NCBI GenBank assembly: GCA_003427395.1
Contig: BFEA01001056.1
Location: 155,831-189,716 of the forward strand
Source of the DNA: Chara braunii
Lineage: Eukaryota > Streptophyta > Charophyceae > Charales > Characeae
Direction of reading: 5' to 3'
DNA: 33,886 bases
Shown here: in pieces, positions 9,865-18,549 of the stretch
Position numbering within the stretch: the first letter of the stretch is position 1
How the letters are laid out: every line of letters starts with the position of its first letter
The notes under the pieces: generated by a model
What the model was told of the DNA's origin: nothing
The model's input: only the letters and a program-made list of their open reading frames with translations
Database searches by the model: none
Position numbers and translations under genes: made by a program

Positions 9865-10200
9865 TTTTGTTGCCCATTAGGGCTGCCTCCTGATTGGAGG
9901 GAAAACAAGGGGGACCGAAAGGCGTTGGGGGGGCTATCGGACAAAGTGGTTGTTGTTGTGTGGACGGGCGGGGGGTGGAGTGCTGGTTGTTGTTTGGGGA
10001 CTGCTGTGCGCTCTGGGTGGGGGGCTGCGGAGAGTATTTGGGGTGTGTGACTGTATTGTGGTGTCTCTTTTAAGGAGGATGAGCAGGTTGCGGGTTTGCA
10101 GCATCGTGTCGGCTCTTTGTGTTGGTCGTGCGGTTCAACATATGATTGTTGGTATCCAAATGAGCACCTTAATTTGTGTGTGTCCATTCCCGGTGTCATA
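9865..10200 (-). other. Probable LINE sequence 5' of endonuclease
   Basis: A 143-codon minus frame (10277-9846) runs toward the endonuclease start. It is rich in Pro, Thr, Ser and His, with no recognisable domain. Its place upstream of ORF2 suggests ORF1-end or 5' leader of the same LINE, by position only. Confidence 0.3.
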
Positions 10201-10226
10201 CCAAATACCCTTACAAGGGTATTTGG
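10201..10226. repeat. Perfect 12-bp palindrome, 2-nt centre
   Basis: CCAAATACCCTT (10201-10212) and AAGGGTATTTGG (10215-10226) are exact inverses around AC. The right arm is also the start of the 37-bp tandem repeat that follows. Confidence 0.75.
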
Positions 10227-10288
10227 CGTGTTTCCTGCAAGTCGCACTAGTAAGGGTATTTGGCGTGTTTTCTGCAAGTCGCACCAGT
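10215..10288. repeat. 37-bp tandem repeat, two copies
   Basis: Copies at 10215-10251 and 10252-10288 begin AAGGGTATTTGGCGTGTTT and then CTGCAAGTCGCAC. They differ at about 2-3 positions, so the duplication is fairly recent. Confidence 0.8.
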
Positions 10289-11484
10289 GCAGCCTCGTCC
10301 GCTCGACGGCGCGCGTACGAGAGGAAATTCTAGGCCCTCGTCAGGGTGAGCCGCACGCTCGGGGTATTGACGGCGAGGCGCAACCATGCGTACAATCCGG
10401 GTAAGCGAGGTGTCGCGGGCCAGAGGGACGCGCGGTGTTTATTCTCGATTTTTAATATTATTTATTTATTTGTTTGTTTTTATTGCTTCCTACCTCGCTA
10501 ATCGAGGCCGTCGTCGGACACGGGTCGCCGACGCGGCAAACGAGGACCTTGGGTGCACGCCTCGCTCGACGGGGCCGCACGTTCAGGATGCCAGCGAAAG
10601 TCCTTTACCACACCGTTGTTGAACGACCTCGGCGTGGTCAAGGGTTGAGTTTGTAATGGTACCTGAGGTAAAAAGGCCAGTAATGCTGAATGTATAGGAT
10701 CTACGTTTCGGGTTCGGTGAGGTCGCGTGGGGGTGTGTTGTATTCGCAGGATTGCCTGAAATGCGGCTACAAACTGCTTTCATGACCGCGACGAAGTTAT
10801 CCCACCTTAGTATTACGGGGGACCTCGTAGCAGCCACATCCCTGCACAAGCCCCCAACGAAGGAACATGCGGGAGCTGCACCCACCAGCAGGTGTGTTAC
10901 CTGCTGTAGCAGGTGGGTGATACCGACCAGGGGCCAGCCGGTAGCGTCTGGGCCGAGCCTCTTCGATGGGCCAGTCACTGTGCCTCACCTCCAGTCCCCC
11001 CCCCCCTTCCTATGAACAAAGTCGGGTTTCCTCCGGAGTTCCCCTCAAGATAGTAAGGGGGGCAGAGGGGAGACTCTTTGTTGTTGCGACCAGGTGTTTG
11101 GACCGTGAGGTACGACAGAGGGCACCCAGCGCTAAGCCAGAGCGGCAGGGTCCGACTGGACAGCGCTAGGCAGCGGTGGGCGCAGCGAGGCGGAGCAAGC
11201 AAACGGACGCTAAAGTGCCGAGACAGAAAAGGGGAAGCCGAGACGGAGGGTGGACCGGGACGAGATATCGCGCCGAATGCGTGCGCGGTGAGAACGAGAG
11301 ATGGTCCGGGGAGACAGGCAGTGCAACGCTAAGGAGCGGAGTGCCACAGAGTGAGGGGAGAGGAGAAGCGACGATTGTCAAGGCTGAGAAACGGGGCAGC
11401 AAAAGGGAGGAATGAACCAAGACAAGGGGGTGTGCCAGGTGCGGGTAAACAAATACTGAGATGGCATAGGCGGAAAGAAGACTG
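10289..11484. other. No recognised gene; GC-rich then purine-rich
   Basis: A 131-codon minus frame (10978-10583) includes THLLQQVTHLL, but the repeated part comes from the palindrome at 10879-10919. I see no known domain. From 11040 to 11480 the + strand is strongly purine-rich (GA/GGA), which leaves many frames open by composition. Confidence 0.4.
10879..10919. repeat. Nested palindrome / cruciform
   Basis: CACCCACC (10879-10886) pairs with GGTGGGTG (10912-10919). Inside it AGCAGGT pairs with ACCTGCT, and that ACCTGCT can also pair with the next AGCAGGT, so two alternative folds compete. Confidence 0.6.
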
Positions 11485-12110
11485 GGCGCAGTGAAAGGAG
11501 CTCATCTCATTCGATTCTTACCGGAATCGAGCGAGCAAAAGTGCGATTTCGAGGTTCTTGCTACGGGCGAGTTCGGTGGTAGAGTTAGTTTTAGTGTTAG
11601 ATTAGTACAATTGAAGTTAGTAAAGAAAGTTAGTGCGAGGAGAGATGGCGGAGGCTGGATATGGCAAAAATGGGAAGTGAGATAACTCACTCGATTCTCT
11701 GTAGAAACGAGCGAGTGAAAATACTAGAAGGGGTTTTTTAGACAGGGCGAGTCAGCTGGTGAAATTAGTTCGGAGGTAGAAGAAGTGTAGAGTGAGGAAG
11801 AAGAGAAAAGTGGTGCGCGGGCGATGACGGAGTGACGAAAGAGGATGGCAGAGGAGGAAGAAAGTTAGTACTTACTCATATGGAGGGCGATTTTGACAAG
11901 GGAAGTTAGTAGGTATCGGTTTTTCGGCAGGGCGAATCTACTGGAAGGGTTAGAATGACGAAAGGATTAGTGTAGAAAGGGATTAGTGGGGAAGATGGCG
12001 CGCGGATATGGCGATGGGTGAAAAGAGGGGAGGGTGCTAAAAGCAAATCTCACCCGTTTCTTCATAGAAACGAGCGAAAAAAGATTCGTTTCGGGGGTTT
12101 CAGGTCATTC
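11485..12110 (+). repeat. About 180-bp tandem repeat with a hairpin in each unit
   Basis: GGGCGA followed by GTTAGT/ATTAGT-type text recurs at 11565, 11745 and 11930 (spacing 180 and 185). Each unit should start with a stem-loop: CGATTC/GAATCG at about 11511, CTCACTCG.TTCT/AGAAACGAGCGAG at about 11687, and CGTTTCT/AGAAACG at about 12056. The 11870 unit has lost its stem. Arms differ between units but still pair. Sequence between is rich in GTTAGT. No coding capacity. Confidence 0.65.
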
Positions 12111-12219
12111 CGAGTTGAATGGCCGCACCAGATTTGCGATCTGGATAGCGACCTCTCTGAAACGAGGCAAGGTAGGCTGCGCGGAGAAAGAGAAACAGTA
12201 AAAATCTCGGAAGTATGAC

Positions 12220-12254
12220 GATGTATCTTCCTATGTTCTGGTAGAAGATACATC
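12220..12254. repeat. Perfect 11-bp hairpin
   Basis: GATGTATCTTC (12220-12230) pairs with GAAGATACATC (12244-12254) around a 13-nt loop. After one C-C mismatch three more pairs (TGA/TCA) extend it, giving 14 of 15 paired. It is a possible processed small-RNA precursor or foldback remnant, but there is no supporting context. Confidence 0.6.
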
Positions 12255-13160
12255 CTCAACGTTTTGGTACATTTCTCTGCATATACGAATTGTCGGCGAT
12301 AATGGTTGTGTTCGCCGGGGCAGTTATGACTTTGTTCGGGTGACTGCTCCCTCCGCTCTCGAAGTCGCTCCGTCACAATGAAGGGGAGCCTGCATGGACT
12401 TGAACGGGACCCGAACTAACTTCAGATTCGGGTAGAGAGAGAGGGGACGGGCAGGAGTACAGATTGGTCTCTCACGACTGTTCCTCCTCGTGGTCGAGTT
12501 CGACACTGTGTGAGTGCGGCCGCGACTGGATGATTACCTAGCAAGTGCGGATGTCCACTTCGTAGTGTGAGGTTCACTCCGCCTTGTGCATGCGGTCGAT
12601 GGGATGGTAAGAGGGAGAATCGTGGGGATGGGGGCTTACTCGTTGGTCGGTATTTCGTACGGTGAGGCAACGTGAAGTAGACGAAGAAACTTACAAACTT
12701 ACCTGTCGACCAAACCAAGAGTGGTGAGAGTGAAGCGAAGGCAGAGGCAATTCATGGGATGGCGACCGGCTTCTTAGTGGTTGAAGCAGTGACGGTGAGG
12801 GTCCTTTGACTGAGTACCTAAGAGCAGGCAGGTGAAGTTTGTAGCCTGCAGAGCCGAAGGCCTGCTGAAGTGGGGGCAGACGGACACGGTAAGGGAACTA
12901 GACGCATATGAGAAGGAGATAGAACATGTAGCCGTTCTCCTTGTGAAGGGTCACGTGGACCGAGTTGGTGGCTGCCCGTCGTTTGTGGTTGTCACACGCT
13001 AGGATGAAACGCAGTTGCAGTAGAGGTCGGGCTTGGTTAGGCCCACGAGTATCATGTTTGTTGCTGTCGTGTTTTGACGGTGTTGTTGACTTATGACCAG
13101 GGTTGGGCAGCATCGTGCAAGCAGCGGAGTGGTAGGCTTAGCATTTCATTGTTAAGTGGC
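12255..13160. other. No recognised gene
   Basis: About 900 bp with minus frames of 98 and 71 codons lacking any domain. No repeats stand out. Confidence 0.5.
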
Positions 13161-13913
13161 CTGGCATATTGAGCGAACTAGTTGCAACTAAGAAGCAATC
13201 TGGAGGGTTACCTGTTGGCAGATGCCTTGCTCGGTCTGCAGAAGGCCACGGTCTTGTGGGCTCACCGGTGGTCACCACGCTCGAAACTGTGAGTGTTGAG
13301 GAAGCAATTAGGCTTGAGAAGGGAGGTTATTGCCGCGAATTAAGAGGTCGTCAGAAGGTTGACATTGGCAGTTTAAATTCGGTTGACCAGCGGCTGAGTA
13401 TCCTGGCTGCCATTGCGGGGCCCTCAAGCGTATCCAGATATCAAGGCCCTCTCATGGGAATTGAGTCAGTCCCCCTCCTGTATCTCGAGAGTCTCAAACC
13501 ACTACTTCTGCCCTTCTTACTCTAAGTCTAATCTTGTTATGAGAGGAAGGGGGCAGGCGGGATTGCAACTCGTAGGACGGCAACAAGACTCTGTGGGGAA
13601 TCTGCCCACCGATTGCGGGAGCTCTGCCGGAACTCGGGAGGAGTTCTGGAGGCAGGGAACTGAAAGGTAACCATTGCTTTCCTTCTAGAAACCTGATTAT
13701 AACCCCTACTTGTATTCATTGCTATGTCTGGTTGATTGTACTGCATGCACCTTTACTTTGACTTTTAGTTTCAGGACATGAACCAGACTAAGTAACGGAA
13801 TGTATGCGCAATGTTGGTTTCAATTTTTGTTGTTTGACTGAAAGCAGATTGTGGGATTGCATCTGGGGGAAGGATGGGAGGAAGGTTATATCGTCTGAGT
13901 TTGACAGGGTCAA
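13161..13913 (+). other. Unassigned; 118-codon open frame of doubtful status
   Basis: The + frame 13169-13525 has balanced amino-acid use, unlike the low-complexity frames elsewhere, and could be an exon or a decayed gene piece. I do not recognise it. A possible donor (AAG/GTAACC) lies at about 13667. The region leads into the hairpin array. Confidence 0.2.
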
Positions 13914-13914
13914 C

Positions 13915-14588
13915 CAAAGGCTGGAAGAGTCTCCATAAGTTTGGAGGGCCCAGTGCTATGTTTCCTTTGGCTTGCCTGAAGGACCAGGCAGGTTCCTATG
14001 AGTTTGGGTGGTCTGGTTGCTTTGACTTGCGAAGGCTGCTTGTGATTGTTTTTTCAGGGACCAAGCATATTCCATAAGTTTGGGTGGCTTGGTCGCCTTG
14101 TTTACTTTGGGGTTCTTTCAATTTCTTTCTGCTTTGGCTTTAAGAGAATGAACCAGGCTGAGGACCGGACAGTTTCCTATAAGTTTGGGTGGTCTTGGTC
14201 CAATGTCGCGCACATGCTGGAACCAAAAGGATATAACTTGGCTATACTTTACTATTATTCTATCTATGAACATGCTAGTCAGACAGGGTTCCATACATTT
14301 GGGTGGTCTGACTATAGCTTATCACCAACTGATGAGAGTACTAATTAAGAATAAACTTGTGGTAAGAAGGGGCAAGTTGGACATTGATCTAAGTTGATCG
14401 GTTCAGTCATATGCTACCTTACAAGACTAAGGACAGACAATTATATATAATTTGGATACTTAAACAGTTCAGGGCGACTAGGGTGGCCTAGTCATATGCC
14501 CAAAAAAGAGAAAAGTTGTTATGCCCTGTGTTTGTGTATACTCCATGGCTGAGCTAGACATGTTCCATAAGTTTGGGTGGTCTAGCTT
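13915..14588 (+). ncRNA. Array of covarying stem-loops with a conserved loop (candidate structured RNA)
   Basis: The motif TTCCATAAGTTTGGGTG, or close variants, recurs and each time is bracketed by inverted arms that differ between copies yet still pair. B: ACCAGGC (13983) / GTCTGGT (14011). C: GACCAAGC (14059) / GCTTGGTC (14087). D: GGACCGGAC (14162) / GTCTTGGTCC (14192), one bulge. E: AGTCAGAC (14277) / GTCTGACT (14306). F: AGCTAGAC (14552) / GTCTAGCT (14580). G: GACTAGG (14476) / CCTAGTC (14487) around GTGG only, with outer GGGC/GCCC. A weaker copy A lies at about 13919-13953. Loops are 20-21 nt. Arms follow RRYYARRC, so the changes look compensatory. Whether it acts as RNA or DNA, and on which strand, is inferred. 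Confidence 0.6.
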
Positions 14589-14881
14589 TATGCCTTATGT
14601 AAGCTGGGTATAAAGGGATAAATCATTGAAAGATTATGAACTATTGTTTGTTAAAATGACTTTGGGAATGGTGAGAGTACTTACCTTTGTGGTTTGGCCT
14701 GCATGCGACTGAGTGAGGAAATTACTTAGTATGAGTTTCAGTTGATAGGTAGTTGCTTTAGTTGCTCGCCATGTGCTAGAGCTATAAGAGTTAGTTTCAA
14801 TTCCTGCATTTTCTTAGCTAAGTTTATTTTTACTTAGGTCGATTTCTGTATTTTTTTGGATTTTTTATTATACTTGGTCTT

Positions 14882-15410
14882 GTATAAATTTTGGTAAACC
14901 ACTTTCTCTACGGGAAGCACTGCCGAATTTTCTACAAAACCAAGGAGTTTGTCTGACTTTTATATATAACTTAGTAAAAATATGAAGAATCTTCTTTTCT
15001 AAAGGGAGTGCTGCCCAAATTTTTGCTAAATCAAGGAGTTAGATAAAATTGGACCTTGGGAAGTCGAAGTCATCTTTAGATTTTGAACTTGGCTTTGTAT
15101 AAAATTTGGTAAGCTACTTTCTCTCCGGGAAGCGCTGCCGAAATTTCTGCAAATCCAAGGGGGTTGTCAAAATTTCACTTTTCAAAAGTTCAACTTGTCT
15201 GATTTTTTATATATGGTTTGGTAAAAATTTGGGAAGTCTCATTTTCTAAAGGGAGTACTGCCCAATTTTTTGTTAATTCAGGGAGTTAAACAAAATTTGA
15301 CTTTGGAAGGTTAGGATTATTTCTGTTTTCGTATTTAGGCTGATATAAAATTTGAAAAGACACTTTTCCTACGGGAAGCGCTGTCGAAATTTTCTTAGTT
15401 TAGAGCAGAT
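14882..15410. repeat. Alternating A-B array of about 123-bp units
   Basis: A units carry CGGGAAGCRCTGCCGAAATT (about 14911, 15126, 15372) and B units carry AAAGGGAGTRCTGCCCAA (about 15001, 15248). Successive cores are 92, 123, 124 and 122 bp apart. Around each core, TATAAAATTTGGTAA-type text precedes and CAAGGAGTT-type text follows. In A cores CGG/CCG can pair; in B cores GGG/CCC can pair. AT-rich and non-coding. Confidence 0.75.
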
Positions 15411-17767
15411 AAATTATATTTTGACAGGTGGCGAGATTCTGTCATAGGTCTACCTTTCTTTGGGCACTGACTTATAGATAGACCTAGGCTTGGCTATCAG
15501 GAGAGTCTTGAGTAAGAACGTGTCATGGAGATTTGATCCCCATATATTGACGATTTAGCTTGGACATTGACATGTCCTATGATACAAGTCTTCTTCAGAC
15601 ATTCGATCCAGCATTTTGATTTGCTTCAACTTGATCCTACAAGAATCATTTTCTGTTATCACTGATAATAGGTCGGTTGGTTGATCGCCGACTTGTCGGC
15701 TCACAACACAACTTTGTTTACACATGTACCTCAACTTGATTGCCTTCGCCTTGAGATTTGATATGTTTTTTTTAGGGTTTTAACCATACTTTTTTTAAAT
15801 GACCATTATAAAGAACTTATAAGATTTACGAAGAATTGGACTATGACTGGGGCTTCAGTATGTGAGGCGTGGTGTGAGTTACAGGGAAAAGTAAAGTTGA
15901 CCACATTAGTGTATGGCAATGTGGCTATTGTGTGTTCCTGTGTTTTATGCAGGTTAGTATTTTGGAGTTTGGTATATGGGTCATACTTTGGAGGCAGCGA
16001 GAATGATAACCATGTGACGCACAATCTGCATACCTGGGTTTATGTTTCCCCTGGTTTTATTTTTATCTCGAGTCCTGATTCGATATATGAGAGTTGGGAT
16101 GTTTGTTTATTGATTAATTTTGCTTGTTAAATTTAAAAGTTGGACGTTGTAGTCTGTGACAGCCGTCAAAGTCAAACCCCTTGACTTTTTTCCAGACCCT
16201 GGATGATAGAGTTGGTCTTCATGGCCATAAGAGACGATTGCCACCACAGGTATGAACCTGTGTACCACCCACTCTCCGCAGGGTGCAGAAGAGGGTGTGG
16301 TTTTCAACTGCACTTAGCGGTTGTCCAGCGTCGAGAGATCATTCCCTCAAGGCGCGCGTCCGCCGACACTTGAGTGTCGAATGCGACCCTCGGGATTAAT
16401 GAGGACCGAGTATGGGTATTATATAGTACGCCATCATCGCGACTACTTGCGTATGCTTGCATTGCGAATCGATATGAGTTAGCCCTGCGTCCGCACGGTT
16501 TTATACTAAGTCTCGCGCGCGTCACCTATCCGATTTCCGTATCGAAAAGTTATGGGATGACTACCAAGGGATTAGGAGTGTTGTCGCGTTGTTTGTTCTC
16601 TGTTGTTTTGTATATGTATGTGTATGTGTGTGTGTTTTTATTTTTATGTTATTTAGAGTGGTGTGCGCGTGGCGTGCGGAATGCGTCCTAGCCGACCGAC
16701 GACGAGTCGTGCTTGGGACCTCAGTCCCCCAAAATGTCGGTTCGCGTGCGGGTTCGATAGAGGCGTAATACCGCACATACCCCCTATGCTACAACGAACG
16801 AGAAACGCCCTCGGCTGGTCCACCTCTACGATCGCAGCTGATCAGCTTTCGCACTATGGACTGGTAGTTCGGCGGGGATATGCCTATCGAAGGGAGGTGA
16901 CAACTCCCGTAAGGTGGAGGCCCTATCCTGTCGTAGGGGCTCGCGAAAGGTATGGCTGGCGCACTCGGCCGCAACGGCTTGCGGAAGGTCTGTTATGTGT
17001 TTGCGACGAGGATTAAGACCAACTCTTGTGTGACGCGGCCGGAGTGTCTCGCGCTGCCCTGTGCGGTGCCGGACCAATGCGCTCGACACCGGGTACTAAC
17101 GACCGATTCAGTCTTTGACCTTCATCGGGAGGACGAACGGCGGGTCATCCCACTAGTTGTGCTCTTCCAGCATGTTGTCCTCCATAAAGTATCTGCATGA
17201 ATAGAAACACCCTGCGTAGAGTCCATAAGCTCGTGATAGGTTAACCATATGTGGCTTGTTTGTGTTTTCTGCGACTCTGTTTTCGGGTCCATCAGCACGA
17301 TAACTGGGATAACACCTTCGGGGAATGACAGCGAATGTGCCAACACAGCACCCAGAACTCCCGTCTGTTTGTGTCTCCCGACACCAGTAAATGTGGTTGT
17401 ACAGTGATAATAAATCCTCGAGTACATTGTTTTCATTCTCAATTCACTTGTATCCACTGTGGTGTAATGGTGGCAACGCCATCTTAGCAAGTCGGGCTTT
17501 TTTTTTTTTTTTCCTGGGACACCACCAGTACCTTTCCCAGATGTCGGTCGCAGGCAGTTTCAAAAGGCCGAAACGAAAAACAGGCCACCGATTCGATTTA
17601 TCGACGGCGGCCCTTCCCTGCTTATACCCCGCGTTACCCGGTGCGTCTCGGCAAAAAAGATGGGAAAGTTACAGGTGGTTTAAGATTGGGGGGCAGATCT
17701 GAGTAGATCCAGATGACGCCTATGAGGCTACCAGCAACGGCACACCTGGAAGCAGTGGGAGTGCTCT
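15411..17767. other. No recognised gene
   Basis: About 2.3 kb: AT-rich at first, GC-richer from 16300. Frames up to about 120 codons on both strands show no domain. A perfect palindrome, CGACACT-TG-AGTGTCG, lies at 16364-16379. 17463-17512 has a tRNA-A-box-like stretch (TGGTGTAATGGT) followed by a run of 14 T, without a B box. Nothing firm. Confidence 0.45.
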
Positions 17768-17780
17768 ATGCTTCTGGTTT
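17768..17780. repeat. Target-site duplication, left copy
   Basis: ATGCTTCTGGTTT, identical to 17927-17939. The two copies enclose the SINE head and U6 fragment. Confidence 0.8.
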
Positions 17781-17878
17781 TTTATTCAGAATGATTGTAC
17801 TCTGGTCCTCTGATTGTATCTGGATTCAAACTTGGGTCTGTTCAACAGTTCATGGGTGTACCAACTAAGCTACGCCCG
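17781..17878 (-). mobile_element. tRNA-derived SINE (minus strand)
   Basis: On the minus strand the element starts near 17880 with GGGCGTAGCTTAGTTGGTAC, which includes TAGCTTAGTTGG, an exact match to the polymerase III A-box consensus TRGCNNAGYNGG. Twenty-eight nt later comes AGTTTGAATCC, a near match to the B box GGTTCGANTCC. The arms do not fold as a full tRNA and no 3' acceptor half is present, so it is a tRNA-derived head rather than a tRNA gene. A short body and an AATAAA-type A-rich tail run into the target duplication. Length is about 100 nt. Confidence 0.7.
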
Positions 17879-17879
17879 T

Positions 17880-17911
<32 letters not shown>

Positions 17912-17929
17912 AGCCCCTGCGCAAGGATG
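17879..17929 (+). pseudogene. U6 spliceosomal snRNA fragment
   Basis: U6 snRNA forms the catalytic heart of the spliceosome. The stretch contains AAAATTGGAACGATACAGAG, AGATTAGCAT and CCCCTGCGCAAGGATG. These are the highly conserved U6 core, including the ACAGAG box and the internal stem-loop start, with one change (GCATAG for the usual GCATGG). The 5' stem-loop (about 20 nt) and everything after AAGGATG are missing, and no upstream polymerase III promoter elements are seen, so it is a truncated retrocopy. It is joined in antisense to the SINE head. Confidence 0.9.
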
Positions 17930-17939
17930 CTTCTGGTTT
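17927..17939. repeat. Target-site duplication, right copy
   Basis: ATGCTTCTGGTTT again. Its first three bases (ATG) are shared with the end of the U6 fragment, giving a 3-nt microhomology at the junction. Confidence 0.8.
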
Positions 17940-18471
17940 CACTTGTACGTGAAAAAGTGAGGAAAGAGCAAACTCAACTTGTACCATTACCAAAACAAAA
18001 AATGAAAAAAAAAGAAGAAGAAAAAAAGGTGTACCCTTACCCACTACGTTATGTGGTCGGACATGCAGCATTGCAACACAGGTGTCCTCGAGGCTTTTGG
18101 ATTGCATGGTCAGGGTGCGGGTAATTGTCGCACGCCCGAAGACAATCAGATGGGCACGGCCCAGAACCCAAGGACCAACCACAGGAGAATGAGCAAATAC
18201 AATGCAGTGGAAGACTGACTGATACACAGATCTGACTCGACTCGACTCAGACTGACTGCAACTCACTCATCATCAATGCAGGGATGGGAAGCGGTGCTGC
18301 ATACATAGAAGAGAAGCGCTGTGGCCGAAATCATACAACGACAAGGAGGGACAAGAGACGAAGGGGAGAGGAAGCGATGAGATGTCTTCAACCAAATAGT
18401 GACGCTGAAACACCATCTCCCAAAAATGACCCCAATGTCTGTGTCCAGATACAATGTCCAAGTCCGAGCAA

Positions 18472-18475
<4 letters not shown>
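17940..18475. other. No recognised gene
   Basis: Includes an A-rich stretch (about 17990-18030) and a run of GACTCGACTCGACTC-like short repeats near 18232-18252. Open frames show no domain. Confidence 0.5.

Positions 18476-18545
<70 letters not shown>
18476..18545. repeat. Compound microsatellite (CT)n(AC)n
   Basis: CT repeats at 18476-18508 pass directly into AC repeats at 18509-18545, followed by GA-rich DNA to about 18620. The frames here are artefacts of the repeat. Confidence 0.95.

Positions 18546-18549
<4 letters not shown>

Noticed and set aside
14325-14360. CTGATGAG as a possible hammerhead ribozyme core
   Set aside because: No following GAAA core or closing stems; the CTGACGAG at about 1999 also lacks them.
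17455-17515. Polymerase III gene ending in a T run
   Set aside because: Only a weak A-box-like word; no B box before the T run.
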